A stretch of 7,674 nucleotides of DNA from RGIG8709 sp045575975 (GTDB lineage Bacteria > Bacillota > Clostridia > Monoglobales > Monoglobaceae): assembly GCA_045575975.1 (NCBI GenBank), contig JAZNFO010000040.1, positions 1 to 7,674 on the forward strand, given 5' to 3'. Position numbers and translations under genes: made by a program. How positions within the stretch are numbered: position 1 is the first letter of the stretch; each line of letters starts with the position of its first letter. Below the pieces are notes generated by a model. That model saw only the letters and a program-made list of their open reading frames with translations. It ran no database searches and was not told the origin of the DNA. Below, piece by piece: positions 1-6,160 of this stretch.

Positions 1-551
1 CAGGAGACACATCCTGGGCAACATATCTTGAAGATTGTTATGCTGATTTTGATTTTATTAATCAATTAAACGGGAAAAAAATAATTATAAAAGGCAATCA
101 CGATTACTGGTGGACCACGCTTAATAAAATGAACAGTTTTGTTAAAGAAAATTCTTTTGATACTATATCATTTATGCAGAATAATACGGTTATTCATAAC
201 TCATATGCAATTTGCGGAACAAGAGGATGGACTATTAAAACTCCTAATTGTTCCGAGCTGAATGAAAAAATATTTGAAAGAGAAAAAAGAAGACTTATTT
301 TATCGCTTGAAGAAGCAAAAAGATATAATCCTGAAGAAATTATTGTTGCCCTTCATTATCCGCCCTGTGAAAAAGATAATGATAACATTGATTTTCTTGA
401 TATAATGAACCAGTATGGAGTTAAGCTTTGTGTATATGGTCATCTTCATGCACAGTCGCAAAAAGGAGCAATTACGGGGAATTGTGAAGGGGTTGAACTT
501 CGCCTTGTGTCTTGCGATTATCTTGGATTTATGCCAGAAAGGCTTAAATAA
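1..551 (+). CDS. Metallophosphoesterase (COG1768-like predicted phosphohydrolase), 5'-truncated by window edge
   Basis: Probable metal-dependent phosphohydrolase of the calcineurin-like superfamily; the substrate is unknown. The reading frame is open from base 3 and gives 182 visible residues up to TAA at 549-551. Four of the superfamily's metal and active-site blocks are visible: GD at visible residues 1-2 (start of GDTSWA), GNHD at 31-34 (in GNHDYWW), a histidine in ALHYPP at residue 118, and GHLH at 146-149. The first block (D-x-H) must lie upstream, so only roughly the first 40-50 residues are missing if the protein has the usual length of about 230. The ATG at 129 is internal and is not the start, because GD and GNHD precede it. 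No signal peptide or membrane segment is visible, so it is probably cytoplasmic. It lies 148 bases before tig and in the same direction. No clear terminator separates them, but tig has its own promoter. The family call is secure; the cellular role is not. Confidence 0.88.
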   Translation, partial: GDTSWATYLEDCYADFDFINQLNGKKIIIKGNHDYWWTTLNKMNSFVKENSFDTISFMQNNTVIHNSYAICGTRGWTIKTPNCSELNEKIFEREKRRLILSLEEAKRYNPEEIIVALHYPPCEKDNDNIDFLDIMNQYGVKLCVYGHLHAQSQKGAITGNCEGVELRLVSCDYLGFMPERLK

Positions 552-634
552 CAGTGTTTTATTAGAAAATTCACTAAATATTCAGTCGTTTGTTGATGAA
601 AAATTAATGTTTTTGTTAAATTTTTTTAATAGTA

Positions 635-663
635 TTGTATTTTAATGCATAGTGTGCTATAAT
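635..663 (+). promoter_or_regulatory. Extended -10 promoter for tig
   Basis: A perfect -10 hexamer TATAAT lies at 658-663, preceded by TGC at 655-657 (extended -10). TTGTAT at 635-640 is a weak -35 (three of six consensus bases) at the optimal 17-base spacing. Transcription should start near 670, giving a leader of about 30 bases before the tig ATG. I see no CIRCE inverted repeat and no CtsR-type direct heptad repeat nearby, so constitutive sigma-A expression is inferred rather than heat-shock control. Confidence 0.72.
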
Positions 664-699
664 AATCCACATATGAGAACATAAGAGAGGAATGTTAGA

Positions 700-1974
700 A
701 TGAGTACAGTTGAAAAATTGGAGAACAGTATGGTAAGCTTTGAATTTTCTGTTTCTGCAGAAGAATTTGAAAATGCAGTTCAGAAAGCCTATAAGAAAAA
801 TGTAGGTCGTATTAATGTTCAGGGTTTCAGAAAAGGAAAGGCTCCAAGAGCTATTATCGAAAGATATTATGGAAAAGAAATTTTTTATGAAGATGCGGTA
901 AATATTGTTTTACCTGAAGCATATGATAAAGCTATAGCTGACAATAATATAGAAGCTGTTGCTCAGCCAGAAATTGATGTTAAAGAACTTTCTGCTGAAA
1001 CAGGTGTTGTTTTCACTGCAAAGGTTACAGTTAAGCCTGAGTTTGAACTCGGTACATACAAAGGTATTGAGGTTGCAAAGGTAACTCACAGGACAACTGA
1101 AAAGGAAATCAATGCTGAAATTGAAAAAGTTCGTGAAAGAAATGCAAGACTTGTCAGTGTTGAAGACAGAGCCGCAGCATTAAATGATACCGTTAACATT
1201 GACTTTGAAGGTTTTACAGACGGTGTTGCATTTGATGGAGGAAAAGGCGAAGGCTTTGATTTGGTTCTTGGTTCAGGTCAGTTTATCCCTGGTTTTGAAG
1301 AACAGTTGGTTGGTAAAAACATTGGCGAAGAAGTTGATGTTAATGTTACTTTCCCGAAAGAATATCATGCAGAAGATTTAAAGGGCAAGGATGCGTTATT
1401 TAAAGTTAAAATTAACGGAATTAAGGTTAAGGAACTTCCTGAACTTGATGATGAGTTTGCAAAGGATGTAAGTGAATTTGATACATTTGCAGATTATAAA
1501 GCTGATGTAACAAAGAAACTTAAGGAAGCAAATAAAGCAAGATCAAAACAGGAATTTGAAAATAAGGTAATAGATGCAGTTGTTGAAAACACAAAGATAG
1601 ATATTCCTGCTGCAATGATTGAAACTTCCGTTGAAAACAGTGTTCGTGATTTTGCAACACAGCTTAGCTATCAGGGCTTAGATTTCAAACAGTATATGCA
1701 GTATACAGGTGCTACACTTGATTCATTAAAAGATCAGTTCAGACCTGATGCAGAAAAGAAAGTTAAAACATCTTTAGTTCTTGAAAAGATTTCTAAAGTT
1801 GAAAATATTGAAGCTACTGATAAAGAAGTGGAAGATGTTCTTAAAATGTATGCAGAACAGAGCAAGATGTCACTTGAAGATGTTAAAAAATACATCCAGA
1901 TTGACGAAATCAAGGAAAACAAGATAATTGAAAAAACTGTTGAATTCCTTGTTAAAAATGTTGCTTCAAAATAA
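700..1974 (+). CDS. tig: Trigger factor (ribosome-associated chaperone and peptidyl-prolyl isomerase)
   Basis: Ribosome-bound chaperone that shields nascent chains at the exit tunnel and can catalyse proline cis-trans isomerisation (EC 5.2.1.8). It has 424 residues, a normal length for the family. The N-terminal ribosome-binding domain (about 1-115) carries the signature loop GFRKGKAPR at 42-50, which docks on ribosomal protein L23 in studied homologues. The FKBP-type PPIase domain spans about 160-245 and includes GSGQFIPGFEEQLVG at 191-205. The rest (about 246-424) is the helical, Lys/Glu-rich C-terminal chaperone domain. The ATG at 700 is chosen because AAGAGAGG (683-690) sits 9 bases upstream and the N-terminus aligns with the family. 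It has its own promoter. It is followed by a hairpin and then clpP, the conserved tig-clpP-clpX order. Nothing appears truncated or unusual. Confidence 0.97.
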   Translation: MSTVEKLENSMVSFEFSVSAEEFENAVQKAYKKNVGRINVQGFRKGKAPRAIIERYYGKEIFYEDAVNIVLPEAYDKAIADNNIEAVAQPEIDVKELSAETGVVFTAKVTVKPEFELGTYKGIEVAKVTHRTTEKEINAEIEKVRERNARLVSVEDRAAALNDTVNIDFEGFTDGVAFDGGKGEGFDLVLGSGQFIPGFEEQLVGKNIGEEVDVNVTFPKEYHAEDLKGKDALFKVKINGIKVKELPELDDEFAKDVSEFDTFADYKADVTKKLKEANKARSKQEFENKVIDAVVENTKIDIPAAMIETSVENSVRDFATQLSYQGLDFKQYMQYTGATLDSLKDQFRPDAEKKVKTSLVLEKISKVENIEATDKEVEDVLKMYAEQSKMSLEDVKKYIQIDEIKENKIIEKTVEFLVKNVASK

Positions 1975-1993
1975 GATATTTAAGTAATAACTC

Positions 1994-2029
1994 GTAAGGT
2001 TAATCCGTGATTATGCGGATTAACCTTAC
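1994..2029. terminator. Strong hairpin between tig and clpP (terminator or RNA-processing structure)
   Basis: GTAAGGTTAATCCG at 1994-2007 and its exact reverse complement at 2016-2029 form a 14-bp perfect stem with an 8-base loop. The sequence after the stem is TTTGAATATAAAAAG, with only three consecutive T residues, so it is a poor match to an intrinsic terminator. It may be a leaky terminator or attenuator that sets the ratio of tig to clpPX transcript, or a 3'-end stabilising or cleavage site. The hairpin is certain; the function is inferred. Confidence 0.6.
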
Positions 2030-2074
2030 TTTGAATATAAAAAGTTTGTCGAAAAATGTTTTGGAGGTATAAAA

Positions 2075-2662
2075 ATGAATAATAGTTTAGTTCCTTATGT
2101 AATCGAACAAACCGGCAGAGGCGAGAGATCATATGATATTTTTTCCCGTTTGCTCAAGGACAGAATAATTTTTCTTTCAGATGAGGTTAATGATGCAACT
2201 GCAAGCTTAGTTGTTGCTCAGCTTTTATTCCTTGACAGTGAGGATCCTGATAAAGATATAAATCTTTATATTAACAGTCCTGGTGGATCTATAACTGCAG
2301 GTATGGCAATTTACGACACAATGAAATATACAAAAGCCGATGTTTCAACAATTTGTGTTGGTATGGCGGCATCTATGGGTGCATTTTTGCTTTCTGCAGG
2401 TGCAAAAGGAAAAAGATTTGCTCTACCTAACAGTGAAATTATGATTCATCAGCCTCTAGGCGGAACTAAAGGACAGGCAACCGACATTCAGATTCACGCA
2501 GAGAGAATTATTAAAATGAAAAACAAGCTTAATCAAATGCTTGCAGACCACACAGGTCAGCCTCTTGATGTTATTCAGAGAGATACAGAGAGAGACAATT
2601 TCATGTCTGCAGAGGAAGCCTTGAAATACGGACTTATTGATAAGATAGTTGAGAAAAGATAG
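2075..2662 (+). CDS. clpP: ATP-dependent Clp protease proteolytic subunit ClpP
   Basis: Serine peptidase (family S14, EC 3.4.21.92) that forms a double heptameric barrel and degrades proteins fed by ClpX or ClpC. It has 195 residues, the typical length. The catalytic triad is Ser100 (in GMAASMGA), His125 (in MIHQPLGG) and Asp174 (in DTERDNFMSAEEA), with the 25- and 49-residue spacings of characterised ClpP. The oxyanion and substrate-strand region NSPGGSITAG lies at 67-76. A short N-terminal stretch before the LVPYVIEQTGRGER block probably corresponds to the few residues removed on maturation or forming the axial loops. The start at 2075 is supported by TTGGAGGT at 2061-2068, 6 bases upstream. 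clpX follows 18 bases after the stop, so the two are almost certainly cotranscribed. I found no CtsR or CIRCE operator and no convincing promoter in the gap after the tig hairpin, so transcription may come from the tig promoter. Confidence 0.98.
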   Translation: MNNSLVPYVIEQTGRGERSYDIFSRLLKDRIIFLSDEVNDATASLVVAQLLFLDSEDPDKDINLYINSPGGSITAGMAIYDTMKYTKADVSTICVGMAASMGAFLLSAGAKGKRFALPNSEIMIHQPLGGTKGQATDIQIHAERIIKMKNKLNQMLADHTGQPLDVIQRDTERDNFMSAEEALKYGLIDKIVEKR

Positions 2663-2680
2663 TGTTAAAAGGAGATAAAA

Positions 2681-3979
2681 ATGGCAAATATGAAGGATGA
2701 TAAGAGACAATTCAGGTGTTCTTTTTGCGGAAAAACAGAGGAACAGGTCAAAAGGTTAATTGAAGGTCCTGGCGTTTATATTTGTAATGAATGTGTTGAA
2801 CTTTGCTTTGACTTGTTTGATGATGATGCAGAAGAATATGCTCCTGTCAGCAATATGATTGAGGATGTTCCAAAACCAAAGGAAATAAAGGCGTTTTTAG
2901 ATGATTATATTGTAGGACAAGAAGCAGCTAAAAAGACTCTTTCTGTTGCTATTTATAATCATTATAAAAGAATTAATTTTCCAAAAGACGAGAATGATAT
3001 TGAACTTCAAAAGAGCAATATTTTGATGCTTGGACCAACAGGTGTTGGGAAAACTTTTCTTGCACAGTCTTTGGCCAAAATGATGAATGTTCCATTTGTT
3101 ATTGCAGATGCCACATCTCTCACAGAGGCAGGATATGTCGGTGAAGATGTTGAAAATATTCTCTTAAAGCTTATTCAGGCTGCAGATTATAATATTGAGC
3201 TTGCTCAAAGAGGAATAATTTATATTGACGAAATTGATAAAATATCAAGAAAGTCAGAAAATCCTTCTATAACAAGAGATGTAAGCGGTGAAGGTGTTCA
3301 GCAGACACTTCTTAAAATTTTAGAAGGAACTGTTGCATCTGTTCCACCAACCGGGGGAAGAAAACATCCTCATCAGGAATTTATTCAGATTGACACTACG
3401 AATATTTTGTTTATATGTGGCGGTGCATTTGAAGGGATAGATAAGATTATAACAAACAGAATATCTGAAAAAGCTCTTGGGTTTGGTGCAAAAGTTGAAA
3501 GCAAAAAGGATAGAGATATGGGAGAGCTTCTGAAACATATTGAACCGCAGGATTTGTTGAAATTCGGACTTATTCCTGAGTTTATAGGTAGACTTCCGAT
3601 CATTACAACTCTTGAATCTCTAAATAAAGATGCACTGATGAATATTCTTACAAAGCCCAAAAATGCTCTTGTTAAACAATATCAAAAGCTTTTTTCTATG
3701 GATAATGTTGAACTTGAATTTACAGAAGATGCTGTTGGAGCGATTGCTGATCTTGCCATTAAACGAAAGACTGGTGCCAGAGGACTGAGAACAATTATTG
3801 AAGCAATTATGCAGGATATTATGTTTGAAATACCGTCTACACCGTCAATACAGAAGGTTATCATAACAAAAGACTGTGTTGTAAAAAAAGCTCAGCCGGA
3901 GGTTATTAAAGTCAGTGCTAAACAAACATCTAAAAAAGCTCAAATTCAGCGTAGTGCAGATGATAAATCAGCAAGCTAA
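2681..3979 (+). CDS. clpX: ATP-dependent Clp protease ATP-binding subunit ClpX
   Basis: Hexameric AAA+ unfoldase that recognises tagged substrates, unfolds them and threads them into ClpP. It has 432 residues. The N-terminal zinc-binding domain has Cys13, Cys16, Cys35 and Cys38. The AAA+ module shows Walker A GPTGVGKT (118-125), the pore-1 loop GYVG (151-154), Walker B IIYIDEID (179-186), pore-2 region VSGEGVQQ (201-208), the RKH loop (227-229), Arg304 in the GRLP arginine-finger motif, and sensor-2 TGARGLR (364-370). The ClpP-docking tripeptide is LGF (266-268), a normal [LIV]GF loop, which supports pairing with the adjacent ClpP. ATG 2681 is chosen because of AAAAGGAGAT at 2667-2676; the ATG at 2690 would be too far from it. 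The last 25 or so residues form a Lys/Ser/Gln-rich, probably disordered tail after QPEVI. The downstream lipoprotein gene starts 11 bases after the stop. Confidence 0.98.
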   Translation: MANMKDDKRQFRCSFCGKTEEQVKRLIEGPGVYICNECVELCFDLFDDDAEEYAPVSNMIEDVPKPKEIKAFLDDYIVGQEAAKKTLSVAIYNHYKRINFPKDENDIELQKSNILMLGPTGVGKTFLAQSLAKMMNVPFVIADATSLTEAGYVGEDVENILLKLIQAADYNIELAQRGIIYIDEIDKISRKSENPSITRDVSGEGVQQTLLKILEGTVASVPPTGGRKHPHQEFIQIDTTNILFICGGAFEGIDKIITNRISEKALGFGAKVESKKDRDMGELLKHIEPQDLLKFGLIPEFIGRLPIITTLESLNKDALMNILTKPKNALVKQYQKLFSMDNVELEFTEDAVGAIADLAIKRKTGARGLRTIIEAIMQDIMFEIPSTPSIQKVIITKDCVVKKAQPEVIKVSAKQTSKKAQIQRSADDKSAS

Positions 3980-3986
3980 GGGATGG
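3978..3986 (+). promoter_or_regulatory. Shine-Dalgarno region overlapping the clpX stop codon
   Basis: AAGGGATGG begins inside the clpX TAA (3977-3979) and ends 4 bases before the ATG at 3991. It is a modest match to the anti-Shine-Dalgarno sequence compared with the GGAGG sites of the neighbours. Ribosomes ending clpX would cover this site, so translation of the next gene is probably coupled to clpX. Confidence 0.55.
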
Positions 3987-3990
3987 TTTT

Positions 3991-4533
3991 ATGATGAAAA
4001 AGATAGTTTACAGTTTATGCTTAGTTGCTTTATTGCTATGTGCATGCAATAATGAGCAAGCAAATGTTGTGGTTGAAGAACCACAAGATATAACTTATAT
4101 TACTCCGGATAAAGGTGATTTTATATCAGACTTCATTGTTCTTAATCAATATGAAGCTGATGTTAATGGTGATAACAATGAAGATGAAATCATACTTTAT
4201 ATTAATTCGAACAAAGATGTTGATGGAGAGCTTATTAAAAATGACAATAATGAGTGGATTTTGCTTGTGAATGATGTTTATAATAATGAGTATTACACTT
4301 TGTTCGACAAAAATATACAGGTTGGAGACTTATATTTCCAGGTTGTTGATTTCTTCGAAGAGGAAGGGCCTGTTTCAAAGATTTTACTTTATAAGCTTAC
4401 GGGAACAGAGATTGAAATTACATCATTTGGCTATGAAAAAGAAAAGGGCTTCGCTGTAAGCAAGATATATAATACATCAGATGTTTCTTATAAAGGAATA
4501 AACTTAAAATATTCTTCAATTCCACATAACTAA
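3991..4533 (+). CDS. Uncharacterised lipoprotein with an Asp/Asn-rich VCBS/FG-GAP-like segment
   Basis: I do not recognise a named family. The 180-residue protein starts with a lipoprotein signal peptide: MMKK, a hydrophobic core (residues 5-16) and lipobox L16-C17-A18-C19, so Cys19 should be lipidated and the protein anchored on the outer face of the membrane. A short linker (20-35) follows. At 57-66 the segment DVNGDNNEDE has the D-x-N-x-D-x-x-x-D spacing of calcium-binding loops and precedes a hydrophobic strand (IILYI), as in single VCBS/FG-GAP blades; calcium binding is inference. The rest (about 88-178) alternates hydrophobic and polar residues, suggesting a beta-rich fold. There is no catalytic motif I can name. 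The gene begins 11 bases after clpX with its Shine-Dalgarno region against the clpX stop, and a strong terminator follows, so it is the last gene of the clp transcript. Either of the paired ATGs at 3991 and 3994 could be used; the first is chosen. Confidence 0.85.
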   Translation: MMKKIVYSLCLVALLLCACNNEQANVVVEEPQDITYITPDKGDFISDFIVLNQYEADVNGDNNEDEIILYINSNKDVDGELIKNDNNEWILLVNDVYNNEYYTLFDKNIQVGDLYFQVVDFFEEEGPVSKILLYKLTGTEIEITSFGYEKEKGFAVSKIYNTSDVSYKGINLKYSSIPHN

Positions 4534-4540
4534 AAACTAA

Positions 4541-4570
4541 GCCGTAACGCAGATGTGTTACGGTTTTTTA
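4541..4570 (+). terminator. Intrinsic terminator ending the clpP-clpX-lipoprotein transcript
   Basis: CCGTAACGC (4542-4550) pairs with GTGTTACGG (4555-4563) across the four-base loop AGAT, with one G-U pair. Six T residues (4564-4569) follow directly, and the next bases are also T-rich. It begins 8 bases after the lipoprotein stop codon. It is the only fully classical rho-independent terminator in the window. Confidence 0.92.
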
Positions 4571-4580
4571 TTATTTTAAA

Positions 4581-4594
4581 TTGTAATATTACAA
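4581..4594. promoter_or_regulatory. 14-bp perfect palindrome upstream of gdhA, candidate operator
   Basis: TTGTAATATTACAA is its own reverse complement. It lies about 48 bases upstream of the gdhA -35 element, centred near -89 from the predicted start site, within a very AT-rich stretch with A- and T-tracts. This position suits an activator site or a curved upstream element. The TGTAA...TTACA ends recall nitrogen-regulator boxes of the GlnR/TnrA type (TGTNA-N7-TNACA), but the half-site spacing is too short for that consensus. In DNA this AT-rich, chance is also possible. Confidence 0.35.
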
Positions 4595-4641
4595 AAAATA
4601 TATTTTTTTGTAAAAATTGTTTATTTATTAGTAAAAAAATC

Positions 4642-4670
4642 TTGCATAGTGAAAATCAATGTGTTATAAT
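4642..4670 (+). promoter_or_regulatory. Extended -10 promoter for gdhA
   Basis: A perfect TATAAT at 4665-4670 is preceded by TGT at 4662-4664 (extended -10). TTGCAT at 4642-4647 serves as a weak -35 with exactly 17 bases between. Transcription should start near 4677, giving a leader of about 34 bases. A- and T-tracts immediately upstream (4595-4640) could act as an UP element. Confidence 0.78.
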
Positions 4671-4710
4671 TATTTATGTGTATAAAAATTCATAAAATGG
4701 AGGAGTTATA

Positions 4711-6066
4711 ATGGTTATAACAAACGAATATTTAAAAAGAGTTATAGCTGATGTAGAAAAAAGAAATGCCGGTGAGACAGAATTTCTACAGGCTGTAACA
4801 GAGGTTTTATCTTCACTTGAACCTGTTATTGAAAAAAATCCTGAATTTGAAGAAAACGCTCTTATAGAAAGACTCGTTGAGCCTGAAAGAGTTGTTTATT
4901 TCAGAGTTCCGTGGATAGATGATAATGGTAAGGTTAATGTTAATCGTGGTTTTAGAGTTCAGTTTAACAGTGCGATTGGTCCTTATAAGGGTGGTTTGAG
5001 ATTCCATCCGTCAGTTTGCCAGAGTATTATTAAATTCTTAGGCTTTGAACAGACATTTAAAAATAGCTTAACTGGTCTTCCTATTGGTGGCGGTAAAGGT
5101 GGTTCTGACTTCGACCCGAGAGGTAAGAGCGATAAAGAAATTATGAGATTCTGTCAGTCATTTATGACAGAGTTATACAGACATATTGGTCCAGATGTTG
5201 ATGTTCCTGCCGGTGATATCGGTGTTGGCGGAAGAGAAATCGGATACCTTTATGGTCAGTATAAGAGAATTAAGGGATGTTGGGAAAACGGTGTTCTTAC
5301 CGGTAAAGGTATTGAGTACGGCGGTTCTCTTATCAGACCTGAAGCTACAGGTTTTGGCGCTACATACTATGCAAATGAGGTTTTAAAACACTTTAATGAC
5401 ACATTTGAAGGAAAAACTGTTGCAATTTCAGGCTTTGGTAATGTTGCATGGGGTGTTGTACAGAAAGTTGCAGAGCTTGGTGGTAAGGTTGTTACTATTT
5501 CAGGTCCTGACGGCTATGTATATGATCCTGATGGTGTTACTACAAAAGAGAAAATTGATTATCTTCTTGAAATGAGAGCTTCAGGAAGAGACCGTGCAGA
5601 AGATTATGCAGATAAGTTTGGTTGCAAATTTGTTCCCAAAACAAAGCCATGGGAAGTTAAGGTTGATATTTGTATGCCCTGTGCTACTCAGAATGAAATT
5701 GATATAGCAGAAGCTGAAAAAATCATTAACAACGGGGTTAAATACTATATTGAAGTTGCAAATATGCCAACAACCAACGAAGCAATGACTCTTCTTAAAG
5801 ATAAGGGAGTTATTATCGGTCCTGCTAAAGCGGTTAATGCTGGTGGTGTTGCTGTTTCTGCTCTTGAAATGGCACAGAACTCAATGAGATACAGCTGGTC
5901 AGCCGAAGAGGTTGATGCTAAATTAAAGAATATTATGATTGATATTCACGATTCTTCTGTTGCAGCTGCAGAACAGTATGGTCTTGGCTATGACCTTGTT
6001 GCCGGTGCTAATATTGCAGGCTTTATGAAGGTTGCAAAGGCTATGATGGCCCAGGGTATCGTATAA
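4711..6066 (+). CDS. gdhA: Hexameric glutamate dehydrogenase, probably NAD+-dependent
   Basis: Catalyses reversible oxidative deamination of L-glutamate to 2-oxoglutarate and ammonia in the cytoplasm. Its 451 residues match the bacterial hexameric family. Substrate and catalytic residues are in place: Lys93 (PYKGGLRFHP), Lys117, catalytic Lys129 (in LPIGGGKGGSDFDP, 123-136), Asp169 (PAGDIGVGG) and Ser383. The Rossmann fold has GFGNVA at 241-246. From memory of the C. symbiosum enzyme, Phe242, Pro266 and Asp267 correspond to its Phe238, Pro262 and Asp263, which are linked to NAD+ preference. Much of the C-terminal half (for example EVANMPTTNEA, PCATQN, GLGYDLVAGANI) is nearly the same as that enzyme. 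EC 1.4.1.2 is therefore favoured over 1.4.1.4, although automatic annotation often says NADP-specific. GGAGGAG at 4699-4705 sets the start 5 bases downstream. The gene has its own promoter and follows a terminator, so it is an independent unit; hairpin 6097-6131 follows. Confidence 0.96.
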   Translation: MVITNEYLKRVIADVEKRNAGETEFLQAVTEVLSSLEPVIEKNPEFEENALIERLVEPERVVYFRVPWIDDNGKVNVNRGFRVQFNSAIGPYKGGLRFHPSVCQSIIKFLGFEQTFKNSLTGLPIGGGKGGSDFDPRGKSDKEIMRFCQSFMTELYRHIGPDVDVPAGDIGVGGREIGYLYGQYKRIKGCWENGVLTGKGIEYGGSLIRPEATGFGATYYANEVLKHFNDTFEGKTVAISGFGNVAWGVVQKVAELGGKVVTISGPDGYVYDPDGVTTKEKIDYLLEMRASGRDRAEDYADKFGCKFVPKTKPWEVKVDICMPCATQNEIDIAEAEKIINNGVKYYIEVANMPTTNEAMTLLKDKGVIIGPAKAVNAGGVAVSALEMAQNSMRYSWSAEEVDAKLKNIMIDIHDSSVAAAEQYGLGYDLVAGANIAGFMKVAKAMMAQGIV

Positions 6067-6096
6067 TTTAAATACAAATTACGAGTTTTAAAAATG

Positions 6097-6131
6097 CTAT
6101 AGCCAAAGGTGATTTTCATCTTTGGCTATGG
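6097..6131. terminator. Long hairpin between gdhA and zapA, without a U-tract
   Basis: ATAGCCAAAG (6099-6108) pairs perfectly with CTTTGGCTAT (6120-6129). Four more pairs inside (GTGA with TCAT, one G-U) close a three-base TTT loop, and a C-G plus a G-U pair can extend the base to 6097-6131, giving about 16 pairs. On the + strand the stem is followed by GTGGTTTAAAT, not a T-run, so it is not a classical terminator for gdhA. On the - strand it is followed by GCATTTTTAAAA, a slightly better tail, but no - strand gene needs ending. It may be a weak terminator or an mRNA 3'-end stabiliser. Confidence 0.55.
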
Positions 6132-6160
6132 TGGTTTAAATATGAAGGAGGCTTTGCAGA

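Noticed and set aside
129..551. ATG 129 as the start of a 140-residue protein
   Set aside because: The upstream frame is open to the window edge and contains the conserved GD and GNHD metal-binding motifs, so ATG 129 is internal to a larger metallophosphoesterase.
552..634. Possible terminator after the metallophosphoesterase gene (AGTG...CACT inverted repeat and a later T-run at 621-627)
   Set aside because: The pairing is short, interrupted and almost all A-T, and the T-run is not directly after a GC-containing stem, so I do not call a terminator.
2011..2041. A clpP promoter using TATAAA at 2036-2041
   Set aside because: No acceptable -35 at 16-18 bases (the region lies in the hairpin) and no TGn extension at the correct spacing.
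2747..2760. GGTCAAAAGG resembling half of a CtsR operator
   Set aside because: It lies inside the clpX zinc-domain coding sequence, lacks the second heptad and is not upstream of a promoter.
3385..3660. 91-residue open frame on the - strand within clpX
   Set aside because: It is fully inside a well-conserved gene, has no plausible ribosome binding context, and its composition is that of an antisense shadow.
1994..6131. The hairpins at 1994-2029 and 6097-6131 as copies of one dispersed repeat or MITE
   Set aside because: Stem and loop sequences share no similarity, and there are no flanking target-site duplications.
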